Counted from the stretch's first letter, positions 28,049 through 36,690 are shown. The stretch: 64,000 bases of DNA from Amphritea atlantica (GCF_900111095.1 NZ_FOGB01000007.1:1-64000); one strand, 5' to 3'. Made by a program: numbers and translations. The notes: generated by a model from the sequence alone, not told the origin.

Positions 28049-29344
28049 ATGTCGGACGATATCAACGGACAGGGAGGAAGCGATGACAGCAAGTTGCTGT
28101 ATTGCTCTTTCTGTGGAAAAAGCCAGGACGAAGTTAAGAAACTGATTGCAGGCCCGTCTGTATTTATCTGTGATGAATGTGTTGATCTGTGTAACGATAT
28201 CATCAAAGAGGAGATTCAGGACGCGGAAGAAGCCCAGGAAGAGGGCGATCGCCTGCCGACTCCGGCTGAAATTAAAGACAATCTGGATGCGTACGTAATC
28301 GGTCAGGAACGGGCCAAGAAAGTACTCTCCGTTGCGGTATACAATCACTACAAGCGTCTGCGTTTCCAGCAAACCGCCGGTGATACCGATGTTGAGCTGG
28401 GTAAGAGTAATATCCTGCTGATCGGCCCAACCGGTAGCGGTAAAACCCTGCTGGCTCAGACGCTGGCAAGAATGCTGAACGTGCCGTTCACCATTGCCGA
28501 TGCAACAACACTGACCGAAGCTGGTTATGTGGGTGAAGATGTTGAGAACATCATTCAGAAGTTGCTGCAAAAGTGTGATTACGATGTCGAGAAAGCCCAG
28601 CTGGGTATTGTCTACATCGATGAGATCGATAAGATCTCCCGCAAATCAGATAACCCATCTATCACCCGCGATGTCAGTGGTGAAGGGGTTCAGCAGGCCT
28701 TGCTGAAACTGATTGAAGGCACCGTGGCTTCAGTACCGCCTCAGGGTGGTCGTAAGCATCCACAGCAGGAGTTTTTGCAGGTTGATACCTCCAATATCCT
28801 GTTTATCTGTGGTGGCGCATTTGCTGGTCTGGATCAGGTGATCAAACACCGTAGTGAAAAGAGCTCAATCGGCTTCAATGCGGCCGTTGTCAGTAAGGAA
28901 GAGACCCGCAAGATTACCGATGTGCTGGCCGACCTGGAGTCTGAAGATCTGGTGAAGTATGGTCTGATCCCTGAGTTTGTCGGACGTCTGCCAATGATAG
29001 CGACGCTGACTGAGCTGGATGAGGATGCCCTGATTCAGATTCTGACCGAGCCGAAAAACTCGCTGACGAAGCAATATTCAGCGCTGTTCGGTATGGAAGG
29101 CGCTGATCTGGATTTCCGCGAAGATGCGCTGAAAGCCGTTGCGACCAAGGCGCTTGAAAGAAAGACCGGTGCCCGGGGGCTGCGCTCCATTCTGGAAGAG
29201 AACTTGCTGGACATTATGTACAGCCTGCCATCTCAGAAGGGAATCTCCAAGGTTGTTATTGATGAGGGCGTGATCAACGGCGAGTCCGACCCGATCCTTA
29301 TCTATGAAAATCTCGAAGCACCGAAAGCGGCTGCCGAAGACTGA
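28049..29344 (+). CDS. clpX: ATP-dependent Clp protease, unfoldase subunit
   Basis: A 431-residue AAA+ unfoldase that selects substrates and passes them to ClpP. The N-terminal zinc-binding domain has [10 protein letters not shown] and [10 protein letters not shown]. Walker A is [18 protein letters not shown], Walker [10 protein letters not shown], the ClpP-contact loop has [13 protein letters not shown] nearby, and sensor 2 is [12 protein letters not shown]. Full normal length. RBS AGAGGTAG lies upstream of the ATG. Confidence 0.98.
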   Translation: MSDDINGQGGSDDSKLLYCSFCGKSQDEVKKLIAGPSVFICDECVDLCNDIIKEEIQDAEEAQEEGDRLPTPAEIKDNLDAYVIGQERAKKVLSVAVYNHYKRLRFQQTAGDTDVELGKSNILLIGPTGSGKTLLAQTLARMLNVPFTIADATTLTEAGYVGEDVENIIQKLLQKCDYDVEKAQLGIVYIDEIDKISRKSDNPSITRDVSGEGVQQALLKLIEGTVASVPPQGGRKHPQQEFLQVDTSNILFICGGAFAGLDQVIKHRSEKSSIGFNAAVVSKEETRKITDVLADLESEDLVKYGLIPEFVGRLPMIATLTELDEDALIQILTEPKNSLTKQYSALFGMEGADLDFREDALKAVATKALERKTGARGLRSILEENLLDIMYSLPSQKGISKVVIDEGVINGESDPILIYENLEAPKAAAED

Positions 29345-29366
29345 GTTTATTCAGTGATATGTAAAG

Positions 29367-29388
29367 ACGCGCCCACGGCGCGTTTTTT
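29367..29388 (+). terminator. Terminator after clpX
   Basis: Stem ACGCGCC / GGCGCGT, loop CAC, then six T. Strong intrinsic terminator closing the clpX transcript. Confidence 0.92.
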
Positions 29389-29514
29389 GTATCCTGATCA
29401 ACTAATCCCCTGTTAACTGATCTATTTGTTAACAATCAGGATTCACACACTAGAGCTTAGACGGGCGAGCGATTAAAATGAGCCCCTGTCTTAATGTAAG
29501 AAAGAGATTTTCCA

Positions 29515-30240
29515 ATGGGAAGAAAGTTTGAAGTTCGTAAGGCTTCCATGGCTAAGACTCAGGGAGCTAAATCCAAACTGTATGCTAAATATGGTAAGGA
29601 GATCTATGTTGTCGCTAAAAATGGTGGCGTAGATCCTGAGGGTAACCTGTCGCTGCGTCGTATTATCGAGAAAGCGAAAAAAGATCAGGTGCCGGCGCAT
29701 GTTATCGAAAAGGCGATTGATAAAGCCGCAGGCGGTGGAGGAGAGGATTTCGTTCCTACGCGCTACGAGGGTTTTGGCCCAGGCGGATGCATGGTCATCG
29801 CTGATTGTCTTACCGATAACAATAACCGCACTTTTGGTGATGTCCGTGTTGCTTTCAATAAGGGTAAAGCAAAACTGGGCGGTCAGGGCACCGTTGCACA
29901 TATGTTTGATCACCGTGCCGTGTTTGTATTTCCCCATGACGACGAGGATGAGATCCTTGAGTTGCTGATGGAAGCAGATGTTGATGTGGCTGAAATCGAG
30001 AGTGAAGATGGCAACATCACCGTCTACGCGCCCCATACTGACTTCTTCAAAACTAAAACGGCTCTGACTGAAGCGTACCCGGATCTGGAAATGGAAGTGG
30101 AGGAGATTACCTTCATCCCACAGACTTATACCGAGCTGGCGGGTGAAGACCTTGAGCAGTTTGAGAAGTTCCTTGAGCTGCTCAACGATGTGGAAGATGT
30201 TCAGGATATCTACCATAACGTTGAGATGGCTGATGAGTAG
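29515..30240 (+). CDS. YebC/PmpR-family protein
   Basis: A 241-residue member of the YebC/TACO1 family, proteins that act as transcription regulators in some bacteria and help ribosomes through proline stretches in others. The N-terminal [20 protein letters not shown] and later [20 protein letters not shown] are diagnostic; GYGPGG-type motif appears as GFGPGGCMV. In Pseudomonas lon follows clpX at this point, so the local order differs here. The intI 3' end lies about 520 bp downstream. Confidence 0.92.
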   Translation: MGRKFEVRKASMAKTQGAKSKLYAKYGKEIYVVAKNGGVDPEGNLSLRRIIEKAKKDQVPAHVIEKAIDKAAGGGGEDFVPTRYEGFGPGGCMVIADCLTDNNNRTFGDVRVAFNKGKAKLGGQGTVAHMFDHRAVFVFPHDDEDEILELLMEADVDVAEIESEDGNITVYAPHTDFFKTKTALTEAYPDLEMEVEEITFIPQTYTELAGEDLEQFEKFLELLNDVEDVQDIYHNVEMADE

Positions 30241-30268
30241 TCAGACGTAGCTGATCAGTTAATAAAAG

Positions 30269-30295
30269 GCCGGTGCGGAAGCATCGGCTTTTTTT
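30269..30295 (+). terminator. Terminator after the YebC-family gene
   Basis: Stem GCCGGTGC / GCATCGGC (one G-U), loop GGAA, then seven T. Confidence 0.92.
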
Positions 30296-30377
30296 AGATT
30301 CATCGCGCTTTATCGGGAAAGGATGCCAGCATATTTGATATTCTGTGGAGCGATACAACAGCCTGAAAGAAACTCAC

Positions 30378-30439
30378 CACAGAGGACACGGAGAGCACAG
30401 AGAAATCCTTATAAATAGTGTTACTCCGTGTCTTCTGTG
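30378..30439. repeat. Imperfect 16-bp inverted repeat
   Basis: CACAGAGGACACGGAG (30378-30393) and CTCCGTGTCTTCTGTG (30424-30439) pair with one mismatch across 30 bases. This kind of CACAGAG/GACACGGAG palindrome is a dispersed repeat in many bacterial genomes. Confidence 0.6.
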
Positions 30440-30704
30440 TGACCTTTGGATACATTTCCTTATACTTTTCAAGACCTCCGCCCACCGGTTATGGAGCCGT
30501 ATCCTACAACGTCAGGAGCTCAGCTTTTACTGCCTACAAAAGATCGCTTGGCAGAGATTTTACATATCTGGAGAGCGCACTTACCAGACTTAAACCGGAA
30601 AGTTATCAACACTTTCTACATCCTTCTCCATAACACGCGAAGAACCTTTTTAATGCGTGTCTGGAACTGTAGAACAGGTATGTCGAAGATAACTATTGAC
30701 GAAA

Positions 30705-30725
30705 TAAAGGGCTTTGAACCCTTTA
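30705..30725 (-). terminator. Possible intI terminator
   Basis: Perfect 7-bp stem TAAAGGG / CCCTTTA with loop CTTTGAA. Read on the minus strand it is followed by TTTCG. It lies 40 bases past the intI stop codon. Confidence 0.4.
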
Positions 30726-30763
30726 ATGAGAATATGCCTGTTCTGTATTCTTAATTTAAGTTT

Positions 30764-31750
30764 TTATAGCCTGTCTGATGGGCTGATGACGCCGTTTCCT
30801 CCACGATTTACTACATGAGTATAAATTTGGGTAGTTGTTACATCGGAATGGCCCAGCAATACCTGAATTGTGCGAATATCATAGCCTGACTCTAAGAGGT
30901 GAGTTGCAAAACTGTGTCGAAAGCTATGGGTTTTAGCTGGTTTGTTAATCCCTGCTGCTTTGACAGCCCGAGTTACCTGCTTTCGTAATGCGGAAGGGTG
31001 AAGATGATGACGCCGAAGAATTCCTGTGCGAGGATCACGGCCAATTTGGCTTGAAGGAAAGAGATACTGCCATGCTGTTTCTCTGGCCGCGCCCGGGTAT
31101 TTTCTGTCGAGAGCGTAAGGCATATAAACCTCTCCAAATCCCTGGGCAATATCCGATTGATGGAGATGCTCAACTTCTGTTATCTGATTTTTAAGTGCTG
31201 GGATGAGTCTTTGGGGTAGCATCGTTGTTCTGTCTTTATCTCCCTTGCCAGCGCGGACAAAAATATTGTTACTTTCGAAGTCTATATCCTTAACTCTGAG
31301 AGACAGTAGTTCGGCGCTACGTAAACCTGTGCCATACATCAGTTCTACCTGAAGCCTGTGAACCCCTTTTAGGTTTGAAAGAATAGAAGAGACTTCTGCT
31401 CTGCTATAGACAACGGGCAACCTCCGATGAGTGCGAGCCGGGGAGAAACTAAGATGAGATACTTCAACAGCCAGAAACTTACGGTATAGGTACATCAGGG
31501 CATTTAATGCGATTTTTTGTGTGCTTACAGAGCAATGTTTATTGATAGCAAGGTCATTTAAAAATGCTTCAATATGTATTGCATCCATATCTTTGGGATG
31601 TTGTTTGTTGTGAAAGTAGATGAACCGTTTGATCCAGTGAACATACGTTTGTTCAGTTCGATAGGCCAGGCCATTTATGCGGATATGTTGGCGAAGCTGC
31701 ACCATAAAGCGAGTGGGCTTGTTGGGTATCTTGTGTCTAATGTCATCCAT
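30764..31750 (-). CDS. intI: Integron integrase (tyrosine recombinase)
   Basis: A 328-residue site-specific recombinase that inserts and excises cassettes at attI and attC. The tyrosine-recombinase residues are all present: Arg144 ([12 protein letters not shown]), Lys169, His275 and Arg278 ([12 protein letters not shown]), His301 (LLGHSD) and Tyr310 (TQIYTHV). The insert that separates integron integrases from XerC/D is clear at about residues 213-232 ([20 protein letters not shown]). Start: I choose the ATG at 31750, since the longer frame to 31807 would run through a perfect LexA site. All catalytic residues are intact, so it is probably active. Confidence 0.95.
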   Translation of the reverse strand: MDDIRHKIPNKPTRFMVQLRQHIRINGLAYRTEQTYVHWIKRFIYFHNKQHPKDMDAIHIEAFLNDLAINKHCSVSTQKIALNALMYLYRKFLAVEVSHLSFSPARTHRRLPVVYSRAEVSSILSNLKGVHRLQVELMYGTGLRSAELLSLRVKDIDFESNNIFVRAGKGDKDRTTMLPQRLIPALKNQITEVEHLHQSDIAQGFGEVYMPYALDRKYPGAARETAWQYLFPSSQIGRDPRTGILRRHHLHPSALRKQVTRAVKAAGINKPAKTHSFRHSFATHLLESGYDIRTIQVLLGHSDVTTTQIYTHVVNRGGNGVISPSDRL

Positions 31751-31766
31751 GACAGAATCTCTTTTA

Positions 31767-31782
31767 CTGTTTTTATATACAG
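31767..31782 (-). promoter_or_regulatory. LexA (SOS) box in the intI promoter
   Basis: CTGTTTTTATATACAG fits CTGT-N8-ACAG exactly, with one extra matching base pair on each side (ACTG...CAGT). It ends 17 bases upstream of the intI start codon. LexA control of intI is established in Vibrio and class 1 integrons, so the integrase here should be induced by DNA damage or uptake of single-stranded DNA. Confidence 0.9.
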
Positions 31783-31927
31783 TAGTGTGCGGGTGCTTAT
31801 ATGTCAATTATCCCAATTCAGGGGACCCCCTTTCCCTTGAACACTGAAAATATTGAACTAACTCTTTGATTTAACTGAAAGAGGTATTATGATCAGGCCA
31901 ATGTTATTGGCATGGATGCAGCCTCTA

Positions 31928-32034
31928 CAGGCACTATAATTCTGTAAACTGCCTTTCGTGATTATTGCTAACCTGCTGATATATAAAATAAATGTGAATT
32001 TTGGTCTATCGAATTTCCAGAATTATAGTGCCTG
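31928..32034. repeat. 17-bp perfect inverted repeat bounding a 107-bp segment
   Basis: CAGGCACTATAATTCTG (31928-31944) and its exact reverse complement (32018-32034) enclose 73 A/T-rich bases with no gene. It may be a small non-autonomous element or a pair of protein-binding sites beside attI. No clear target-site duplication is visible. Confidence 0.7.
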
Positions 32035-32038
32035 GGAG

Positions 32039-32062
32039 TTATAGTGCCAAAGGGCACTATAA
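32039..32062. repeat. 10-bp inverted repeat of the GGCACTATAA motif
   Basis: TTATAGTGCC (32039-32048) and GGCACTATAA (32053-32062) with a 4-base loop. It repeats the core of the adjacent 17-bp arms, giving four copies of the same motif within 135 bp, 32 bases upstream of the first cassette gene. Confidence 0.7.
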
Positions 32063-32093
32063 TTTACTGTTATATTTCTAGGAGAATCCTACA

Positions 32094-33383
32094 TTGGAAG
32101 AAGACTTAAGGTTCAGAAAAAGAAGCGTATTCATAAGCCCAGCAGATGCGTTCACTTTTAAACTTCAGTCTGTTGAAGACATAAAGGAAGATTCTCTTTT
32201 TGTAGTTGATACAAATGTTCTATTGCTTCCATTTACAACGGGAGTTAAAAGTCTAGCCGCTATAAAGAAGATCTATGAAACCTTAGTTGCTAGTGACAAA
32301 CTGTTTTTGCCGGCTCAAGCGGTTAGAGAGTTTTTAGATAATAGAGCCAAAAAGCTTTCTGACATGAACGAGTCACTACAAAAGAAGCTAAATCAAAATT
32401 ACCAGTTTGTTGGTGCGCATCCCTTGCTTAGTGAGCTTGACGAGTTTAAATCGCTAGAAGAGCAGGAAGAAAATCTTAAGGCGCAAATATCAAAATACAA
32501 TGACGAGATTAAGAAAACTATAAAAGTAATTCAAACGTGGGGATGGGATGATCCTGTAAGCCAAATGTATCACGAGGTTTTAAAAGATAGAGTCCTTGAT
32601 GATAGATTTATAAAAGATGATGTGGTTGCAAAAGATTTGGAGCGCAGAAACACTTTACGCATTCCCCCAGGATACAAGGATAGTGGAAAAGAGGAGAACC
32701 AAGCTGGTGATCTATTAATCTGGTACGAAATACTAAAGCTTGCCGAGGAAAAAGCTTGTCACCTCGTCTTTGTAACCGGAGATGAAAAACAGGACTGGTG
32801 GCATAAGAGTGGCAAAAAGCCACTATACCCAAGATTCGAGCTCGTTGATGAGTACAGGGAAAAGTCTAAAGGTAAATCTTTTCACATGATTAGCTTATCT
32901 AGTCTGTTGAAGCTTTTTGGCGCCGAAGAAGAGGTAATCGAAGCTGTTAGATCTTCGGAGTCAACTACAAGTATTGCGACCAAGCATAGTAGGTTGAGTA
33001 ATATGGAGCTACGCGAACTTGCTTTGGATATCGTAAGTGAACTTAGAGAAATGATTGCTCAAGAAAGGATACACAGCGATCAGCTATCTATGAAAAGAAT
33101 GGAGGCAGTGCGTATGTCTACTTCTGAGGAAGAAAAGAGTTTGGCGTGGAATAAATTTAACGAACTGGACCGAGAACCCACTAGAAGATTAATGAGTTTT
33201 TACGATTCTAAACATAAGATTGACGCCATACTAATCAGAGATGAGCTTGAGCGTAGATTGCCGAAGGCTGTCTTAGACAACAGGAGTAGTCATGTGATGC
33301 ACATGTATGAACATCCGACTAACCCACTGGGGCTGACAGCCGTCGTTGATGATCTTGAAACTCTCGCAAAGAGTTTAGCCTGA
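32094..33383 (+). CDS. PIN-like domain protein (DUF4935 type), cassette 1
   Basis: A 429-residue protein starting with TTG, TAGGAGA nine bases upstream. A PIN-like nuclease domain covers about residues 35-260: LFVVDTNVLLLPF (first Asp), LPAQAVREFLDNRAK (Glu), then GDLLIWYEILKLA and LVFVTGDEKQDWW (further acidic residues). This matches the large PIN_12/DUF4935 group. The C-terminal 130 residues are charged and helical, unrecognised. PIN domains cut RNA, often as toxins or in phage response; no antitoxin gene is adjacent. As the cassette nearest attI it should be the most recently inserted and best expressed. Confidence 0.8.
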   Translation: MEEDLRFRKRSVFISPADAFTFKLQSVEDIKEDSLFVVDTNVLLLPFTTGVKSLAAIKKIYETLVASDKLFLPAQAVREFLDNRAKKLSDMNESLQKKLNQNYQFVGAHPLLSELDEFKSLEEQEENLKAQISKYNDEIKKTIKVIQTWGWDDPVSQMYHEVLKDRVLDDRFIKDDVVAKDLERRNTLRIPPGYKDSGKEENQAGDLLIWYEILKLAEEKACHLVFVTGDEKQDWWHKSGKKPLYPRFELVDEYREKSKGKSFHMISLSSLLKLFGAEEEVIEAVRSSESTTSIATKHSRLSNMELRELALDIVSELREMIAQERIHSDQLSMKRMEAVRMSTSEEEKSLAWNKFNELDREPTRRLMSFYDSKHKIDAILIRDELERRLPKAVLDNRSSHVMHMYEHPTNPLGLTAVVDDLETLAKSLA

Positions 33384-33387
33384 AAAA

Positions 33388-33448
33388 ATATAACAAACGC
33401 GTCAATAAGGACGCTCGCAAGCTCGCGCCTATTACGCGGGCGTTATAC
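33388..33448 (+). other. attC site 1
   Basis: 61 bp. R'' ATATAAC and R' GTTATAC are complementary except at the outer base; inner arms ACGCG...CGCGGGCG pair. Ends cassette 1. Confidence 0.88.
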
Positions 33449-33459
33449 ATAGGTGAGAA

Positions 33460-33879
33460 ATGGTAGCACTGTACTTGATTCTTTTTCTTGTTGCTGTCGG
33501 ATCACTCTATATGGTGTTTGACTACTATAGAATGCGTAAAATAGCTCGTGAGCGTGGAGGTCCGAATATTTGCGCTTACGCTAGATCTTTCGATTACCGA
33601 AATACCGATACGAAGATCATGCGCGAAGTGTGGAATGAAGTTCAGTCTTACTTGGGTGAGTATGATGGTAAACCTTTTCCAATCTCATCTGATGATTTGT
33701 TTGCTGAAACCTATAATTTAGACCCTGATGACTTAGATGATATATATTGGGCTGTAGCAGATAGAATGGGTATTGAAACAGGTAACCCAGAACGGAATCC
33801 ATATTTCAACCAGGTTACTTCTGTTAGGAACTTGGTTTTGTTTCTACAAAATCAGCCCAAAAAGGCGGCAAATGTATAA
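33460..33879 (+). CDS. Small membrane-anchored protein, cassette 2
   Basis: A 139-residue protein with one N-terminal transmembrane helix (about residues 2-21, LYLILFLVAVGSLYMVF) and an acidic soluble part rich in Asp and Tyr (PDDLDDIYWAVADRMG). I do not recognise the family. GTGAG lies before the ATG. The stop codon falls inside the R'' box of its attC, typical of compact cassettes. Confidence 0.7.
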   Translation: MVALYLILFLVAVGSLYMVFDYYRMRKIARERGGPNICAYARSFDYRNTDTKIMREVWNEVQSYLGEYDGKPFPISSDDLFAETYNLDPDDLDDIYWAVADRMGIETGNPERNPYFNQVTSVRNLVLFLQNQPKKAANV

Positions 33880-33994
33880 CAATCCAATGCACGCGGAGCC
33901 AGGCTACGTTGCGCAATTATTTGTGGTGTCGCTACGCTCCATTTTACCACAAAAATTGCTCCAGTCCGCTGGCCCGGTGATTGGGGCGTTAGCA
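33874..33994 (+). other. attC site 2
   Basis: 121 bp, the longest of the array. R'' GTATAAC, R' GTTAGCA. The hairpin is well formed by GCAATT..TTGTGGT and ACCACAAAAATTGC arms. Confidence 0.88.
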
Positions 33995-34034
33995 CCCTAT
34001 GTGATCCATACATTTAGCGATGAGAAAGAATACA

Positions 34035-35426
34035 ATGGATATTTCTCCAATAACGGAGTTCAAGCACGAGAAAAGGATGGTTCCCTTAACTATCCCGTAT
34101 GAGAGCGATTACTATGAGAACACTTTTACTGTCATCGTAGGAAAGAATGGTGTAGGTAAAAGTCGTTTGCTATCAAACATGGTTAGTGAATTTGTGAGAA
34201 CTGACCAAGCACCTCAAGGTTATGAATACCTCAATGACTTTGATTCATATAACAGAAACGAACGTCGTGTCATTGCTGTATCAACAAGCCCATTTGATAA
34301 ATTTAAGTTGCCGCCGAAGAATCGAATAAAAGAATCTGTTGTTAGAACAAATTATAGATATATTGGAATGAGATCTGGCGGGCCCTATGGGATCTCATCG
34401 ATTTCGCTAATATCTTCTGCCACAAAGGGAATACTGGAAAGGTTTCTCAAAAACGAAGGTTATGACAGGCTAAAAGATGTATTCCACACTTTAGGGTTTC
34501 TTCCAGAAGCGCGGCTCATATTTAAACCGAATTTCAGATTAGATAAGCACTCAATTAAAGTAGATAGAATAAGTTCAGAAATAAATAGCTTCGAGATTGC
34601 ATGGCTCAAAGATCTTGGTATCGAAGTTGGACCGAGAGCCTTGGAAAGTTTAAACGAAGTAAATGAAAAGGATGTCTACGAAATAAGAAAGGCATTAGAT
34701 GACTTGGGTGATCTCTTTATTTATGAAAAAGCGATATCAGTTGATATAGATTTTTATCATGGTGAAGCATTTAGTATTAATAAGGAAGTCTTCCACAATA
34801 TTGGGTTTTTAGAGTCTATTAATATTCTTCTAAATTATGATTTGATTCGTCTTATGGATATGAAGTTACATAAGAGAGAGTATGGTGATATGTCTTTGCG
34901 TCGCGCCAGCTCTGGGGAACAATGTATGCTGGTTATGATGTTGGGTATTGCCGGGCATATAAATGATTCTTCATTGATATTTATAGATGAGCCTGAGATT
35001 AGTCTGCATCCAAAGTGGCAAGAAGAGTTTATGTCTTTATTAATCAGAACATTTTCTCAATATCGATCTTGTCAGTTCTTTATTGCAACACATTCGCCTC
35101 AGATAGTTTCTCAGTTAGAGGGGAAAAATTGTTTTGTAACTTCGTTAACAAAGAACGAAATATTCCCATCGTCGTATTTCAATGATAGATCTTCTGATTT
35201 TCAGTTAGCAGAACTTTTTGATGCCCCAGGCTCAAGAAATGAATATATAACTAGGCTGGCATTTTCTCTGCTATCCAAAATAAAGAGTAGGAAAGCGGCT
35301 GGTAAGAATGAGGTTCAGGAGTTGGATAAATTGTTGGCATTATGTAACGCAATTAGCCGCGATGATCCAACCTTAGAACTTGTTAAAGCGGTAGAGGAGA
35401 TAGTTAAACACTATGCCTCTTATTAA
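34035..35426 (+). CDS. ptuA: Septu-like ATPase (PtuA type), cassette 3
   Basis: A 463-residue ABC/SMC-like ATPase. Walker A is GKNGVGKS at residues 36-43; a signature-like SSGEQ lies near 292, Walker B LIFIDEPEISLHP near 314, and the switch histidine in ATHSPQ near 352. This is the single-polypeptide, coiled-coil-poor layout of PtuA and of OLD/RecF-like defence ATPases. Its last 14 bases overlap the downstream HNH gene, so both are co-translated. ATPase followed by HNH is the definition of Septu; the identification rests on architecture, not on a database match. I prefer the ATG at 34035 to 34020 from weak ribosome-site evidence (GAGAAAG). Confidence 0.8.
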   Translation: MDISPITEFKHEKRMVPLTIPYESDYYENTFTVIVGKNGVGKSRLLSNMVSEFVRTDQAPQGYEYLNDFDSYNRNERRVIAVSTSPFDKFKLPPKNRIKESVVRTNYRYIGMRSGGPYGISSISLISSATKGILERFLKNEGYDRLKDVFHTLGFLPEARLIFKPNFRLDKHSIKVDRISSEINSFEIAWLKDLGIEVGPRALESLNEVNEKDVYEIRKALDDLGDLFIYEKAISVDIDFYHGEAFSINKEVFHNIGFLESINILLNYDLIRLMDMKLHKREYGDMSLRRASSGEQCMLVMMLGIAGHINDSSLIFIDEPEISLHPKWQEEFMSLLIRTFSQYRSCQFFIATHSPQIVSQLEGKNCFVTSLTKNEIFPSSYFNDRSSDFQLAELFDAPGSRNEYITRLAFSLLSKIKSRKAAGKNEVQELDKLLALCNAISRDDPTLELVKAVEEIVKHYASY

Positions 35427-36063
35427 TAATATAATTTGTTTCAGCGGAGATGATAACGCACTCATCGAAAGTAAACGTCAATTAGATACTTTCTCTCATT
35501 CGGACTGGGGTGCAAACGAATTATTGCCTATTCGCAGTAAAATTAGAAGTTTTTACAGAACCGAACAGAGGGGAATTTGCGCTTATTGTAAAGGTGATGT
35601 ATCTCTAAGATCTGCAAGCAACGCTCATGTTGAGCATATAGCTCCCAAGTCTTTGTATTTATCTTTTATGTTTGAACCAAAAAACCTTTGTGTTATCTGT
35701 GCTGATTGCAATGAAATTAAAAGAAATCAAGAGGTTATGAATGAAGCGGTTGATACGTTTTCGGGTAACGTTAATCTATACCCGAGATCTTCAGGTGCTT
35801 TCAAAATAGTCCATCCATTGTTTGATAATTATGATGAGCACATCTTGAAAAAAGGTCGTGTATATATCGATAGAAGCGCAAAAGGTGCATTTACCATTGG
35901 TGCTTGTAAGTTAAACCGTTACTTTCATGAGTTCGGCGTGGATGACGAATTTGTTAATGATGAGGAATTGGTTGGCCAAATGAACGAATACATTGGTTCT
36001 CAGAGTACACTGCAAAAAGCGGGGATATTGAACAGGCTACGAGATATGCTATTTAATTTGTGA
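35413..36063 (+). CDS. ptuB: HNH endonuclease of the Septu-like pair (PtuB type), cassette 3
   Basis: A 216-residue nuclease. The HNH/zinc core is at about residues 56-106: CAYCKGD, AHVEHIAPKS (His72 and His75) and NLCVICADCNEIKRN with the second zinc pair (Cys96/Cys99 or Cys93/Cys96) and the terminal Asn. HIAPKS is characteristic of the PtuB/TIGR02646-like group. It overlaps the ATPase gene by 14 bp within the same cassette. In Septu, PtuA and PtuB form one complex that degrades DNA on phage attack. A retron version of this pair needs a reverse transcriptase, and none is present. Confidence 0.8.
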   Translation: MPLINNIICFSGDDNALIESKRQLDTFSHSDWGANELLPIRSKIRSFYRTEQRGICAYCKGDVSLRSASNAHVEHIAPKSLYLSFMFEPKNLCVICADCNEIKRNQEVMNEAVDTFSGNVNLYPRSSGAFKIVHPLFDNYDEHILKKGRVYIDRSAKGAFTIGACKLNRYFHEFGVDDEFVNDEELVGQMNEYIGSQSTLQKAGILNRLRDMLFNL

Positions 36064-36072
36064 CGAGTTATG

Positions 36073-36133
36073 TGCTAACAAGCGCCTGCATCGGAACTCG
36101 CTACCGCTCGCCCGATGAGGCGAGGCGTTAGGC
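36073..36133 (+). other. attC site 3
   Basis: 61 bp. R'' TGCTAAC, R' GTTAGGC; arms AGCGCCTGCATCGG / CCGATGAGGCG pair well. Ends the two-gene Septu-like cassette. Confidence 0.9.
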
Positions 36134-36144
36134 AAGAGGAACAT

Positions 36145-36690
36145 ATGAGCGACTGGGACTTTCTGCACGACATGCATAATGAGGGCTATAGCCCAGAGCA
36201 GATAGCGGATGCTGCTGCTTGTGGATATAACCCTTGGGAGCATGGCGATTGGGATAACATCGAAGAGTTTATTGACGATGAAGCGGGCTGGGATTCTGAT
36301 AGTGGGCCAAAGAACCCAACAACTCTAGAGCTTTGGGAGTTGCTAGGTGAATTGATTGAAAGCGCCCGAAATTACTTCGAAGTAACAGGTCGGCATCTGC
36401 CAATTTATGGAGAGCTTGGCGAGCTATATGGTGAAGCGAAATACGGAATCAAAAGACATAAACCGTATACACAAGGCTCCGACGGCAAATTAGGAAATGA
36501 TTTTGTCGAAATAAAAACAATTAGCCCATTTAAGACCGACAATTCTGTGCTAGTTAAGCGGGCCGGTAATTTCAGCAAACTTCTAATTGTGAAAATCAGC
36601 AAAGACTTCGAGTTTAAAGCCAAAATGCTCGATCGAAAGAGCTTTGGAAAAGGCTCGGGAAAACACATTAAGGCCAAGTGGAGTGAATGA
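36145..36690 (+). CDS. Candidate PD-(D/E)xK-fold protein, cassette 4
   Basis: A 181-residue protein of unknown function. The N-terminal half is very acidic (WDNIEEFIDDEAGWDSDSGP). The C-terminal half has EAKYGIKRHKPYTQGSDGKL then NDFVEIKTISPFK, where the E-x-K after a hydrophobic strand and the upstream Asp look like a PD-(D/E)xK nuclease core; no other support. The ATG at 36145 has AGAGGAA upstream; an upstream frame start lies inside attC3. The small acidic-plus-nuclease-like layout could also be an immunity or DNA-mimic protein. Confidence 0.65.
   Translation: MSDWDFLHDMHNEGYSPEQIADAAACGYNPWEHGDWDNIEEFIDDEAGWDSDSGPKNPTTLELWELLGELIESARNYFEVTGRHLPIYGELGELYGEAKYGIKRHKPYTQGSDGKLGNDFVEIKTISPFKTDNSVLVKRAGNFSKLLIVKISKDFEFKAKMLDRKSFGKGSGKHIKAKWSE

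Larger units (their letters stand above)
30296..30763. other. Non-coding stretch between the YebC-family gene and intI
   Basis: About 470 bases without a gene I can support. Open frames exist (longest 30446-30754, 102 codons) but have no ribosome site and no recognisable protein. It contains a dispersed-type inverted repeat (30378-30439) and an imperfect inverted repeat AGAACAGGTAT / ATGCCTGTTCT (30671-30681 and 30733-30743) enclosing a hairpin. Confidence 0.5.
31783..32093. other. attI / cassette promoter region
   Basis: About 310 bases between intI and the first cassette gene; attI and the Pc promoter should lie here. The exact attI core is uncertain. Best candidates for the crossover are GTTATAG at 32038-32044 (the same heptamer ends attC15) and GTTATAT at 32072. 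Four copies of a GGCACTATAA motif (listed separately) surround the first candidate; each contains a TATAAT hexamer in one orientation, which could serve as the -10 of Pc. Confidence 0.55.

Noticed and set aside
30446-30754. 102-codon plus-strand frame before intI
   Set aside because: No ribosome site, no recognisable protein, and it runs through inverted repeats.
30764-31750. XerC/XerD or phage integrase
   Set aside because: The [20 protein letters not shown] insert and the flanking attC array identify an integron integrase.
34035-36063. Retron with PtuA/PtuB effector
   Set aside because: No reverse transcriptase or msr/msd-like RNA lies in or beside the cassette; the pair stands alone.
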